Counted from the first letter of the stretch, positions 33,855 through 42,991 are shown. The stretch: 64,000 nucleotides of DNA from CAZQVN01 sp964596775 (GCA_964596775.1 CAZQVN010000011.1:24911-88910); one strand, 5' to 3'. A program made the numbers and translations. The notes: a model not told the origin generated them from the letters alone.

Positions 33855-36361
33855 GGCGTGGTCACCGTGTCCTCAGCGGGTCTCTCCAGCATCCGCAGCG
33901 AACTGCGGGCGCGCTCGTCGTCGGGATGATACGACAACCAGGTCCGCAGGAGCCGGATGCACTCGTCGATGTGGCCCCGCTGGAGATGAATGCCGATCAG
34001 GTCCACGTAGGGATTGAAATCCCCGGACGGATCCAGGGTGATGGAGCGGTCGAGCGCGGCCAGGGCCGCGGTCGTGTCGCCGAGCAGGACGTTGACGTGG
34101 CCGAGCTGGGCGAGGATCTGGATCTGGTCGGGGTTCGCCTCCAGCGCCTCGACATAGTGCTGCTTCGCGTCGGCGTACTGCCCGAGCCGCTCGTAGACGA
34201 GTCCCAGCGCCAGCACGACCCCGGGAAAGCTCGGCGAGATCTTCTTGGCCAGGGCCATCTCGGCCAGGGCTTCGTCCGCCCTCCCCTGGTCGTAGAGTTC
34301 CAGGGCCAGCTGCACGTAGGCGGCCGCATAGTTCTGCAGCAGCTTGGTGGACTGGTCGTCCTTGTACACGGAGTAGTCCCACTCCCCCGCCTCGGTCAGG
34401 AATCCGCGGTAGAGGTACTTGTTGTGCAGGTTGTCCCGCGTCTTCGCCACGTTGAGGCGCCTTTCCGGCGGCTCCGGCAGGATGCGGTACACGAGCCCCT
34501 CCATCGACAGCTGCCGCTCGAAGCCCATCTGCTCGGGCACGGTCACGGCCAGGTAGACGGGGCGCTTCCACTGGTTCGCCTCGATGATGTGGCGGACGAT
34601 GATGTCCTTGACCAGCCACACCTTGCCGTTCTTGTCGCGGTACGGCTGCAGCCGGTCGATCTCGTCGTCGCTGAGGTTGATCGGCACCTTCGGAACATAG
34701 TCCCGCGCCTGCTTGATGCACCAGTCGGTGTTCATCAGCGACAGGCAGAGCACCCGCACGTCCTTGCGGAAACCCTCCACCTCCTGGATGTACCAGAGGG
34801 GAAACGTATCGTTGTCGCCGTTGGTGAAGATGATCGCGTCCTTCTCCAGGCCGACGAGCATGTTGTAGGCATAGTCGTGGGCCACGAAATTTCCGCGGCG
34901 GTTGTGGCGGAAGAAGTTGTTGTTCCCCTCGCCGGCCCACAGCGGCATCGTGGACATGAACACCAGCGCCAGCGCCACCGGCAGCGCCACCGGGTTCAGC
35001 TTCGGACTGTCCTCCGTCCTGTTCAGGGCATCCGAGACCGCCTGGACGAGAAACGCCGCGCCCATCCCGATCCAGATCGCGAAGAAATGGAAGTTGGCCA
35101 CGAAGAAGTAGTCGCGCTCGCGCACCTCGCCCTGCCTGAAGTTCAGGTACCACACCAGGAACGGCCCGGTGATGAGGAACAGCGACAGCATGGTGAAGAA
35201 CGACTTCTTCTCCCGGAAGAAGTTCATCATCGCCCCGAAGATGCCGAGGGCGATCGGCAGCAGGTACGTCCGGCCGCCGAACAGGTCGGCCAGGTGGAAC
35301 TGCCAGCGGAAGTAGCGCAGGTACATGTAGTCCAGCTGGTACAGGAACGGCGCCTTGCGGAAGATCGGCTCGGGCGGCTTGTACTGGTCGCGGGCGAGGA
35401 GGAGTTTCAGCGCCTCCCAGGTGTGCGGGTCCCCCTCGTTGATGGCCGGATCGAGCCCGGCGCGGATCAGCAGGTAGAGGTGAACGCTCACCCCGAGCAC
35501 CGCCAGCCCGACGATGCCCACGGTGAACCGCATGCCGAGCACCGAGATCAGGTTCCAGACCACCGCCGCGAGCAGCAGGAGCGTCAGCCCGGACTGCACG
35601 TCCTGCACGTTCTTCGGGGCCAGCGACAGCTCGGTGATCCGCGGGTCGGCGTCGTTGATCGAGGAGATGATCGAGAAGCGAATGAGGGTCACGATCGCGA
35701 ACAGCGCGATCGACCCCCAGAATCCGCCCTTCTTCACGCGGTCCCAGTGCTCCATCGTCACCAGCAGGTAGATGCAGGGGAAGACGAGGAACGTGCCGAG
35801 ATGGATGCCGATGGCCAGGAAGAGGATGTAGAGGATGAGCCAGAGAATGCGGTCGTTGCGCGCCTCCCCCTGGCGCTCCCACCAGTAGAGGCCGAGCCAG
35901 ACGCAGAGCGTCATGATCGTCGAGGCGGAACCGTACACTTCCGCCTCGATGGCGTTGTCCCAGAACGTCGGGGAAAACGCCATGAACATGGCCCCCACGA
36001 ATCCGCCCATCCACGCCGTCCAGGTGGCGCCGGGGAGGTTCCGGCGGATCAGCCGGACGATGATCAGGTACGTGAACAGCACCGCGACCGCCGAGGAGAG
36101 CCCGGACAGCAGGTTCACCCGCACCGCGATCGTGGCGATCGGGATCAGCGAGAACAGCCGCCCGATCAGCACGTACAGCGGCGTGCCCGGCGGGTGCGGC
36201 ACGCCGAGGATGTACGAGGTGGCGATGTACTCGCCGGAATCCCAGTACGGCACGGTCGGCGTGACGCAGTACGCGTACACGCTCATGGCCACGAGGAACA
36301 CGATCGTTCCGATCAGGGCATTGAGCCGCCCCTCACGGGTGGAAAACGGCGAAACGCTCAC
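33851..36361 (-). CDS. DUF2723 membrane protein with C-terminal TPR repeats (copy B)
   Basis: 836 residues from GTG 36361, whose GTGA overlaps the stop of the flippase-like gene. The open frame runs much further upstream but that part is antisense-like noise over the neighbouring gene. It shares with copy A the motifs WDSGEYIATSYILGVPHP, DRVKKGGFWGSI, KYKPPEPIFRKAP-like (here YKPPEPIFRKAPF) and NGDNDTFPLWYIQEVEGF, plus TPRs at the C-terminus. The small sequence differences are spread throughout, suggesting an old but conserved duplication with possible substrate specialisation. Confidence 0.85.
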   Translation of the reverse strand: MSVSPFSTREGRLNALIGTIVFLVAMSVYAYCVTPTVPYWDSGEYIATSYILGVPHPPGTPLYVLIGRLFSLIPIATIAVRVNLLSGLSSAVAVLFTYLIIVRLIRRNLPGATWTAWMGGFVGAMFMAFSPTFWDNAIEAEVYGSASTIMTLCVWLGLYWWERQGEARNDRILWLILYILFLAIGIHLGTFLVFPCIYLLVTMEHWDRVKKGGFWGSIALFAIVTLIRFSIISSINDADPRITELSLAPKNVQDVQSGLTLLLLAAVVWNLISVLGMRFTVGIVGLAVLGVSVHLYLLIRAGLDPAINEGDPHTWEALKLLLARDQYKPPEPIFRKAPFLYQLDYMYLRYFRWQFHLADLFGGRTYLLPIALGIFGAMMNFFREKKSFFTMLSLFLITGPFLVWYLNFRQGEVRERDYFFVANFHFFAIWIGMGAAFLVQAVSDALNRTEDSPKLNPVALPVALALVFMSTMPLWAGEGNNNFFRHNRRGNFVAHDYAYNMLVGLEKDAIIFTNGDNDTFPLWYIQEVEGFRKDVRVLCLSLMNTDWCIKQARDYVPKVPINLSDDEIDRLQPYRDKNGKVWLVKDIIVRHIIEANQWKRPVYLAVTVPEQMGFERQLSMEGLVYRILPEPPERRLNVAKTRDNLHNKYLYRGFLTEAGEWDYSVYKDDQSTKLLQNYAAAYVQLALELYDQGRADEALAEMALAKKISPSFPGVVLALGLVYERLGQYADAKQHYVEALEANPDQIQILAQLGHVNVLLGDTTAALAALDRSITLDPSGDFNPYVDLIGIHLQRGHIDECIRLLRTWLSYHPDDERARSSLRMLERPAEDTVTTP

Positions 36362-37347
36362 GAGATATCCCCCGCCCCTCCGAGCGCCGGCCGGCGCACG
36401 GAACGCGCAATGAACAGGACCCCGCCGATCAAGTTGACGGCCAGGGTCAGAAAGAACGTGCTCAGCTGATGAACGACGGCCACCGTCGGCGTGACCCCGA
36501 CCCGGCCGAACAGGCCGACCGCGGCGGTTTCGCGCACCCCGAGGCCGGCGATGGAAATCGGCAGGACGACCACCACGGCCAGGATCGGCACGATCACGAA
36601 GAACCACGCGGCCGGCAGCGTCATCCCGAGCCCCCGGGCCACCATCACGTGGACGAGAACCCGGAGCACCTGGATCACGAACGCCAGGCTGACGAGAACC
36701 AGCAGCGACCCCGTGTGCCGGCGGTACGAATGGAGCTCGTCGGCCAGCGCCGTGTAGCGCCGCCCGAAGGACAGGAACTCGATCCGGGAAACCCACCGTT
36801 CGGCAAAGCCGAGGACCCCGCGGCGGTAGACCGTCAGGCACAAAACGACCGTGACCATACTGAAAAGAAGAACGACGAGCCAGAGCAGCATCCCGGTGCC
36901 GGACAGCGGCACCATCGGGAGCGCGATCACCCCGAGCAGGGAGATGGCCACGAAACCGATGATCCGGTCGAGGAGCGTGGCCCCGACGGCCGAGCGCTTG
37001 CTCCCGGTGGACCGGGTGACGTCGACGATGCGGACGACGTCGCCGCCCACGTTGGCCGGAAGCACGTTGCTGAAGAAGAGGCCGACCCAGTAGAACGAAA
37101 GGACCTTGAGCAGCGGCAGCCGGACGCCGGACAGCTCGAGCAGGCGACCCCACTGCAGCGCCCCGAGCACGTTGCTCGCGGCGAACGTCAGGGCGGCCAG
37201 GCCGAGCCAGCGGGGGTCCACGGCCAGCATCCGCGCCACGAGGTGATCGGGGTTGACCCGGTAGAGAACCCAGGCCAGCAGGCCGAACGACAGCCCGACC
37301 TTGAGCAGGATCATGAGCAGGCGGCGGACGCGGCCTCCCGAGGACAA
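36358..37347 (-). CDS. Flippase-like / LPG-synthase-TM family membrane protein
   Basis: 329 residues with about eight membrane helices. Family motifs: SFYWVGLFFSNVLPANVGGD near residue 85, RSAVGATLLDRIIG, and ISIAGLGVREAAAV-like ISIAGLGVRETAAVGLF. These belong to the UPF0104/AglD-type family, thought to help move lipid-linked sugars or phospholipids. Start TTG 37347 abuts the GT4 stop (TAGTTG) and has GAGGA upstream; an ATG at 37314 is an alternative (318 residues). Confidence 0.82.
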   Translation of the reverse strand: MSSGGRVRRLLMILLKVGLSFGLLAWVLYRVNPDHLVARMLAVDPRWLGLAALTFAASNVLGALQWGRLLELSGVRLPLLKVLSFYWVGLFFSNVLPANVGGDVVRIVDVTRSTGSKRSAVGATLLDRIIGFVAISLLGVIALPMVPLSGTGMLLWLVVLLFSMVTVVLCLTVYRRGVLGFAERWVSRIEFLSFGRRYTALADELHSYRRHTGSLLVLVSLAFVIQVLRVLVHVMVARGLGMTLPAAWFFVIVPILAVVVVLPISIAGLGVRETAAVGLFGRVGVTPTVAVVHQLSTFFLTLAVNLIGGVLFIARSVRRPALGGAGDIS

Positions 37348-38574
37348 CTACCCGGTCCTCATGATGTGGGCCTGGCCGGGCGCCGACCGCCGTTCCGCCA
37401 CGGCCTCCTCGAGGAGGAGCCGTGTTTTCCGCGCGGACTCGTCCCAGTTGAACCGGGCGGCCCAGTCGATCCCCGCCTTCCCCATCCGGTCGGCGAGCGC
37501 GTCGTCGGAAAGGATCCGGGCCAGCCGGTCGGCGAGGGCCGGAACGTCGGCGTGCGGCACGAGGAACCCGGTTTCGCCGTCAACGACGGACTCGCGGAGG
37601 CCGGGCGCGTTCGACGCCACGACGGGAACGCCGCAGGCGCCGGCCTCGATGACCGACAATCCCCACCCCTCCTTCGGGGACGTGTACGCGAGAATCCGCG
37701 TGTCGTGCAGCAGCGCCACTTTCTTCTCCCCGCCGATGAATCCGGTGAACTCCACGTGCTTCTCCATCCCCAGCTCCCGGGTGACCGCTTCCAGGCGCGG
37801 GCGATCGTCCCCTTCGCCGACGACCTTGTAGACGACGTTCGGAACGGTCCGGACGACTTCCGGCAGGGCGCGGATCACGAGGTCGATCCCCTTGTACTTC
37901 TTGAGCCGTCCCAGGTAGACGATGGACGGCGATCTCCGGCCGGCGGGCACGCTCCCGGGCCTGTAGAGGTCGTGGTCCATCCCCGAATGGATGAGACGGA
38001 GCCGGTCCGGTGCGATGCCGCGGCCGATCAGGTCGTCACGCGTGCTTTCCGAGAGGACCGAGAACAGGCAGTTCCGATACGCCAGCGGAATAAGCCTTTC
38101 GTAGAGAAAGACATAACTGGCGAGAGGGAAAGACGCCTGCTGGAACACGGTGGTTCCGAAAAGATGCGGCACGACCGCGACCGTGGGGAGATCGGGCTCG
38201 TGGAACGGCATGAAGAACGGGATCTTGTTGACGTCCTCGACGATGACGTCGAATCCCTCCTTCTTCAGCACCTTTTTATAGTAGGACGGGGCGGCGAAGT
38301 TGAAATTGAACTGGTTGCCGGTCCGGTGGACGTCCGTGGCTCCGACGCGGGCGCGCCGCTCTCCCCCCTTGAACGCTCCGGTCAGGAGCGTGACGGCATG
38401 CCCTTCCGCCGCGAGGCGCTCCATGATCTCGTAGATGATGACCTCGGCCCCGCCCGCTTCCGGGTGTTCCATGTCGCGGTAGGAGATGACCAGGATTTTC
38501 ACGTGTCTTGACTCCGGGGGCCGCCGGCTGAGCCGCAGGGGCTGGGTCACCATCTCCCACAGGCGCGAAATCAT
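37348..38574 (-). CDS. GT4 family glycosyltransferase
   Basis: 408 residues, GT-B fold. N-terminal domain begins VKILVISYRDMEHPEAGGAE; a start nearer that point is possible because ~25 residues precede it. C-terminal domain: VYLGRLKKYKGIDLVIRALP and the nucleotide-sugar site SPKEGWGLSVIEAGACGVPV (EGWGLSVIEA, the E-x7-E motif). Retaining transferase adding a sugar from a nucleotide donor, probably on the cytoplasmic side. First gene of the glycosylation operon, 39 bases after the promoter's -10 box. Confidence 0.9.
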   Translation of the reverse strand: MISRLWEMVTQPLRLSRRPPESRHVKILVISYRDMEHPEAGGAEVIIYEIMERLAAEGHAVTLLTGAFKGGERRARVGATDVHRTGNQFNFNFAAPSYYKKVLKKEGFDVIVEDVNKIPFFMPFHEPDLPTVAVVPHLFGTTVFQQASFPLASYVFLYERLIPLAYRNCLFSVLSESTRDDLIGRGIAPDRLRLIHSGMDHDLYRPGSVPAGRRSPSIVYLGRLKKYKGIDLVIRALPEVVRTVPNVVYKVVGEGDDRPRLEAVTRELGMEKHVEFTGFIGGEKKVALLHDTRILAYTSPKEGWGLSVIEAGACGVPVVASNAPGLRESVVDGETGFLVPHADVPALADRLARILSDDALADRMGKAGIDWAARFNWDESARKTRLLLEEAVAERRSAPGQAHIMRTG

Positions 38575-38612
38575 CGTTAGTTGTGGAAAGATAAGGATTT
38601 AGAGAAGCGAAA

Positions 38613-38641
38613 AGTCTATCAGAGGGGATCGGGGGCGTCAA
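38613..38641 (-). promoter_or_regulatory. Sigma-70-type promoter of the glycosylation operon
   Basis: Reading the minus strand: -35 TTGACG (38641-38636), 17-base spacer, -10 TAGACT (38618-38613). The start codon of the GT4 gene is 39 bases downstream of the -10 box. Confidence 0.75.
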
Positions 38642-38780
38642 GACTCGGGGCTGCGTTGTGGTGGAGGGGGCGACATCGAAGAGGATTCCGACGGGAGCGG
38701 GCGCCGCGAGTCCAGCGCCGAACCACTCTGAGGACCTGTTTTCAGAAATGATCAACTCTTCATTCCCTCCACTTTTTTCC

Positions 38781-38809
38781 TTGACGATAACTATGCATTT
38801 GTTTAGTTT
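38781..38809 (+). promoter_or_regulatory. Candidate promoter of the HNH gene
   Basis: -35 TTGACG (38781-38786), 17-base spacer, -10 TAGTTT (38804-38809), in AT-rich sequence about 118 bases before the ATG. Confidence 0.5.
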
Positions 38810-38926
38810 TCATCTGTTGAAGGTCATCCTTGCCCGACCTTCGCTCACGGGTCTGCGTACGCGCGGGCCCACGGCGCTGCTCCCCCCGTCCGCGGCGCCA
38901 CCGGCCAGTACCGGAGAAAAGAAAAC

Positions 38927-41164
38927 ATGTCTTCTGTGACCGGCTTCAACAGCCCGGCTGCGCGTGCGCGCGCGCCGAAAGTGATGGGTGGCGGCCCGAG
39001 CGAAGCTCGGCGGCGCAGCGGCGCGCGCGCGAATGCTCCGGGAGCGGCGCGTGCGGTCGCCCGCCCGGTGTCCGCATGCCCGGAAGCGGTCGCCCGCCCG
39101 GAGTCCACACCGGAGCAACTCGGCGCGCGCGTCCTCGACGCGTTCCATCGCCTGACCGTGGCCGAGGCGGCGGTCACCGTGGCCGAGGCCCGTTTCCTGG
39201 AGCGGTTGTTCCACGTGCAGGGTCACCGGACGTCAGGCTTCGCGGACTTCGGCGACTGCGTCCGCGAAGTGCTCGGCATGTCTCCGCGCCAGGCCACCGA
39301 TCGGAGAATGCTCGCGCGGCTGTTCGCCGCCCGGCCGAACGTCGAGGCGGCGTTCCGGGCGGGAAGGATTACGTCGTGCCAGGCGCTGGCCGTCCACACG
39401 GTGCTGACCGACGACAACGAGGAGTTCTGGATCGGCCTGTGCCGGCGGCTCACGGTTGCCGAGCTTCGGCGGCGGGTGCGGGCGATGCGGGACGAAGAGT
39501 CTGGCGGAGCTGAAGCCGGGGCCGACGACGAAGAAGAACCGAGCGCCACGATCTCCTTCATCGCGCCGGCCGCCGTGGCCGTGGCGTTCGACGACGCCAT
39601 CGAGACGGCCCGGCGCGTCCTCGGCGTCAGCGCGCCGCGGTACCGCTGCATCGAGGCGATCCTGGCCGAGGCGGCGCCGGAGGGGGTGGAAGGTGAGTCC
39701 GGCGGGGCGTTGGCAGGGGGTGGCGCGTATGCAGGTGCGGCGGAGGTCGCAGCGGCGGAGGTCGCCGGTGCGGCGGCACTCGTAGGCGCGGCTCCGGACC
39801 GCACTTCGGCCGCGGATGCAGAGCACCCCTCCACCGCCGACGCCATCGAAGTCCGGCCGCGTATCCGCGTCACGATCGATCTCGTCGACCGCGAACTCGA
39901 CGGCATCGAGGACCTCATCGAGTCCGACCTCGTCGACGATCCGCACGCGATCATCCAGCGCCTCAAGGCACTCGCCGGCCTCGCGCGTCCGCTGCGCTTC
40001 CTCACCGGCCGGCTTCTCGCCGACATCCGCCACACCGGTTCGGTCTCCCTCGTGGAGTTTGCCCGGCGACAGCTCAAGGTCTCGGAGCGCACGGCCTGGA
40101 ATCTTCTCGACGAAGCGCGCCTGTTTGAAGACTCGGCGATCTCCGCGGCCTATCACCGCGGGCGCATCGGTCTCGGGCAGGCGATCGCGATCGGGCGGGT
40201 GGCGCCGGCGGGCCTGCGGGGTGGCATCGGAACCGGTGATGGCGTCACTGCCGTCGATCCGTGTCGTCCCGGCGCCGGGCCGGAATCGACCGGCGCCGAT
40301 CCCATCCAGTCCGCCTGGATCGAGCGCGCCGAACAGGTCACCCACCGCCAGTTCCGGCGCGAGGCCGCGGTCTTCCTCAAACTTTCCGACTGGTTTCCGG
40401 CGCTCTCCGCGCGCCATCCGGGGCCGATGCCGGATGCGGGGCTGGAAGCGAGGCTTCGATCCGAACTGACCGATCGGGGCTGGACACGGGAGGAGATCGC
40501 GTCGGAGCTGCGGGAGGCGGGAGTGCCGGAGAGGCGCGGGGCCGGAGCGTCGGAGGTGTCCGGTCCGCGCGATGCGGAAGCATCGGATCCCTCGAACCCC
40601 GCCACCCGCGACCCCGCCGAAGACCCCTCCCTCATGCGCCGGATCGAACTCCTCCTCGACATGCTGATCGTCACCGCGTTCGACACCACCCCCTCACTGC
40701 AGACGTTTGCCGGTGCGGAGATGCCGGCAAAAACGATCCGCGTCCGCGCACCGGAGTGGATCGCCGGGCGATGGCGCTCGGCGATCCGGGCCATCCGCAG
40801 GGAAAGGCCCGCGCTGCCGGTGTGGGCCTGCGTCACGCTCCTGATCCGCGACGCGGTGGAGTCCTGGGAACGGGAGGACGAGGAATCACGCACCCGCGGG
40901 CGGCGGATCCTCGATCGCGACGGCTGGCTCTGCCGGGCTCCGGGCTGCACGCGCCGCCGCGACCTCCAGGTGCACCACATCACGTTCCGGTCGCGCGGGG
41001 GCAACAACGCGCCGGACAACCGGATCACGCTCTGCTTCGTGCATCACCAGATTCTTCTGCACGAAACGGGAGCGCTGGCCGTCCGCGGAAAGGCGCCGCA
41101 CGGATTGACCTGGACGCTCGGCCGGCGGACGCTGCGCGGGGAGCGGTATGTGGCGCGGGGATGA
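38927..41164 (+). CDS. DUF222-like protein with C-terminal HNH nuclease domain
   Basis: 745 residues. The C-terminal ~90 residues hold an HNH module: ILDRDGWLCRAPGC, then LQVHHITFRSRGG, NAPDNRITLCFVHHQ. The large N-terminal part is helical (LTVAEAAVTVAEARFLERLF; RQATDRRMLARLF), similar in layout to DUF222/HNH proteins that exist in many copies in some bacteria. Two Ala/Gly/Pro-rich linkers (about 10-60 and 260-310) and an 11-residue tandem duplication (VARPVSACPEA / VARPESTPEQ) make it look rapidly evolving. Role of such proteins is unknown; spread as a selfish or mobile-associated gene has been suggested by their distribution. It has its own promoter. Confidence 0.78.
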   Translation: MSSVTGFNSPAARARAPKVMGGGPSEARRRSGARANAPGAARAVARPVSACPEAVARPESTPEQLGARVLDAFHRLTVAEAAVTVAEARFLERLFHVQGHRTSGFADFGDCVREVLGMSPRQATDRRMLARLFAARPNVEAAFRAGRITSCQALAVHTVLTDDNEEFWIGLCRRLTVAELRRRVRAMRDEESGGAEAGADDEEEPSATISFIAPAAVAVAFDDAIETARRVLGVSAPRYRCIEAILAEAAPEGVEGESGGALAGGGAYAGAAEVAAAEVAGAAALVGAAPDRTSAADAEHPSTADAIEVRPRIRVTIDLVDRELDGIEDLIESDLVDDPHAIIQRLKALAGLARPLRFLTGRLLADIRHTGSVSLVEFARRQLKVSERTAWNLLDEARLFEDSAISAAYHRGRIGLGQAIAIGRVAPAGLRGGIGTGDGVTAVDPCRPGAGPESTGADPIQSAWIERAEQVTHRQFRREAAVFLKLSDWFPALSARHPGPMPDAGLEARLRSELTDRGWTREEIASELREAGVPERRGAGASEVSGPRDAEASDPSNPATRDPAEDPSLMRRIELLLDMLIVTAFDTTPSLQTFAGAEMPAKTIRVRAPEWIAGRWRSAIRAIRRERPALPVWACVTLLIRDAVESWEREDEESRTRGRRILDRDGWLCRAPGCTRRRDLQVHHITFRSRGGNNAPDNRITLCFVHHQILLHETGALAVRGKAPHGLTWTLGRRTLRGERYVARG

Positions 41165-41490
41165 TCAGCCGAGCGACGCGGCATCGACCCACGCGTGTTA
41201 CGGGCCGGGGGCCAGGGCCCGGCGCCCGAGTCGCCCACCCGGATCTCGGCGCCGGAGTCCGAGAAGCGGACGCCCAGCGTCACGGTTCCTCCTTCCATGG
41301 TGAACTTGAACGCGTTTCCGAGCAGGTTCCGGGCTCATCGCGAAGGTGTCGATCAACGGGGCGCCGGCCACGACAAGAATGTGATGGCGGCGCTCGTGGG
41401 CAACCAGCTCCGCGGCGGGCAGATCCTCTCGTCGGGGCTTCCGCTTGACGCGAGCCCGGAAATCGCCTTTCTTCCCTTCAGGAGGACCGT
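41165..41490. other. Gap containing a decayed gene fragment
   Basis: Between the HNH gene and the polyphosphate kinase gene. No intact gene. The minus strand carries a histidine-kinase remnant (next entry), and the plus strand ends in the ribosome site AGGAGGA for the gene at 41491. No clear terminator or promoter was found. Confidence 0.6.
41206..41332 (-). pseudogene. Fragment of a histidine kinase ATPase domain
   Basis: The minus strand reads RNLLGNAFKFTMEGG, then VTLGVRFSDSGAEIRVGDSG: the N-box (N-L-x-x-N-A-x-K-F-T) and the start of the G1 box (D-S-G-x-G) of HATPase_c. The reading is cut off after GDSGAGP, and upstream the frame is broken (HHILVVAGAPLIDTF lies in another frame up to ~41430). 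Only ~40 residues remain, so it is a truncated relic of a sensor kinase. Confidence 0.65.
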
Positions 41491-42987
41491 GTGCTCGAAA
41501 CCCTGGATCTTTCATTGAAACTCAGGAAGTCCGAATACAGGGAGCGGGTCCCCGCGCTCCGCAACCGCCTGCGCGATCTCCAGCAGTCGCTCCGCGAGGC
41601 CGCCGTTCCCGTCGTGGTCCTGTTCGAAGGGGTCAACGCGACGGGCAAGGGGGATTCGATCGGCCAGCTCGTCTATCCGCTGGATCCCCGCGGCTTCCGG
41701 GTCGTGACGACGCGCGAGCCGAACGAGGAGGAGCGGTTCCGCCCGTTCCTGTGGCGGTTCTGGGGCGATCTCCCGGCCCGCGGTCACATCGCGTTCTTCG
41801 ATCGCTCCTGGTACCGCCGCCTCCTCGAAGATCGCCTGTCCGGTGATGTGAAAAGCCGCCAGGTGGCCGAAACGGCCGCGGAGATCCGGGATTTCGAGAA
41901 CCAGCTTACCGCCGACGGAACGCTGCTCGTCAAGTTCTGGCTGCACATTTCCAGGAAAGAGCAGGAAAAACGGATCAAGGAGATGAAGGCCGACCCGTAC
42001 GAACGGTGGCGGGCCGCCCGCAAGGCCGCACGCGTCCCGTACAGGAAGTATGTGGAGGCCGCCGAGGAGATGCTGGCCCTGACCAGCGGCGCGGAGGCGC
42101 CCTGGACGCTCGTGGAGTCGACGGATCCCCACTTCCGCCGGAGGAAAGTTTTCGAGTCGCTGATCGAAAAACTCGAGTCGCGGGTTCCGCGGACGCCGTC
42201 CGCGCCGCCGGCGCCCCTCCCCCGCCGGCCGAAGTCGGTGACGGTGAAGCCGCCGGCCCGGAAGACGCTCCTCGAATCCGTCGATCTCTCGAAGAAGCTC
42301 GACCGGGCCACCTACGAGAAGGAGCTCGACCGGTACCAGGAACGCCTGCGCGAGCTCGGCTACCTCGCCTACCGCGAGCGTCTGCCGGCGGTCATCGTGT
42401 ACGAGGGCTGGGATGCCGCCGGCAAGGGGGGGAACATCAAGCGGCTGACCCAGGAGATGGATCCGCGCGGCTACGAAGTGATCGGCATTGCCGCGCCCGA
42501 TGCCACGGAACGGGCGCATCACTATCTCTGGCGTTTCTGGAACCGCGTTCCGAAGGCCGGCCACATGGCGATCTTCGACCGCAGCTGGTACGGGCGGCTG
42601 CTCGTGGAACGGGTCGAGGGATTCGCCGGCGAGGAGGAATGGAAGCGGGCGTTCGAGGAGATCAACATGTTCGAGCGGCAGCTCACCGACTTCGGCACCG
42701 TCGTCGTCAAGTTCTGGCTGCACCTGTCGCCCGAGGAACAGCTGCGCCGCTTCGACGAGCGGATGAAGACGCCGCACAAGCGGCACAAGATCACCGAAGA
42801 CGACTGGCGGAACCGGTCGAAGTGGCCGGCCTACCGCGACGCCGTGGCCGAGATGATCGAACGCACGTCCACGCCGAACGCCCCGTGGACGATCGTGGAG
42901 GCGGAGGACAAGCTGTACGCGCGGGTCAAGGCGCAGCGCACCGTTGTTGAGGCGGTCGAAGGGAAAATCGGAAAGAAGGAGCGGTGA
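41491..42987 (+). CDS. Polyphosphate:AMP phosphotransferase (two-domain PPK2)
   Basis: 498 residues from GTG 41491 with AGGAGGA at an ideal distance. Two PPK2 domains in tandem: residues ~15-230 and ~265-490. The second has the full Walker A loop EGWDAAGKGG, lid and FDRSWYGRLLVERVEG. The first has EGVNATGKGD, where Asp of the loop is Asn, and its lid reads FDRSWYRRLLEDRL. The fused layout is that of class II PPK2 (PAP), which makes ADP from AMP and polyphosphate; in studied members the C-terminal domain is the active one, in line with the altered first loop. Starts a four-gene operon. Confidence 0.92.
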   Translation: MLETLDLSLKLRKSEYRERVPALRNRLRDLQQSLREAAVPVVVLFEGVNATGKGDSIGQLVYPLDPRGFRVVTTREPNEEERFRPFLWRFWGDLPARGHIAFFDRSWYRRLLEDRLSGDVKSRQVAETAAEIRDFENQLTADGTLLVKFWLHISRKEQEKRIKEMKADPYERWRAARKAARVPYRKYVEAAEEMLALTSGAEAPWTLVESTDPHFRRRKVFESLIEKLESRVPRTPSAPPAPLPRRPKSVTVKPPARKTLLESVDLSKKLDRATYEKELDRYQERLRELGYLAYRERLPAVIVYEGWDAAGKGGNIKRLTQEMDPRGYEVIGIAAPDATERAHHYLWRFWNRVPKAGHMAIFDRSWYGRLLVERVEGFAGEEEWKRAFEEINMFERQLTDFGTVVVKFWLHLSPEEQLRRFDERMKTPHKRHKITEDDWRNRSKWPAYRDAVAEMIERTSTPNAPWTIVEAEDKLYARVKAQRTVVEAVEGKIGKKER

Positions 42988-42991
42988 GGCA

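Larger units (their letters stand above)
38575..38926. other. Divergent intergenic region, AT-richer than its surroundings
   Basis: No gene seen. It separates the minus-strand glycosylation operon from the plus-strand HNH gene and holds one promoter in each direction (listed separately). The stretch 38740-38825 is clearly AT-rich compared with the rest of the window. Confidence 0.6.

Noticed and set aside
33926..36469. 847-codon plus-strand frame opposite the DUF2723 copy B
   Set aside because: Composition rich in His, Arg, Asp and Val repeats typical of antisense reading; the minus-strand protein is clearly real.
36469..38511. 680-codon plus-strand frame opposite the flippase and GT4 genes
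   Set aside because: Crosses two real genes and has the antisense composition.
39053..39117. 33-base duplication in the HNH gene as a CRISPR-like or mobile repeat
   Set aside because: Only two imperfect, in-frame copies inside a coding region; it is a local protein duplication.
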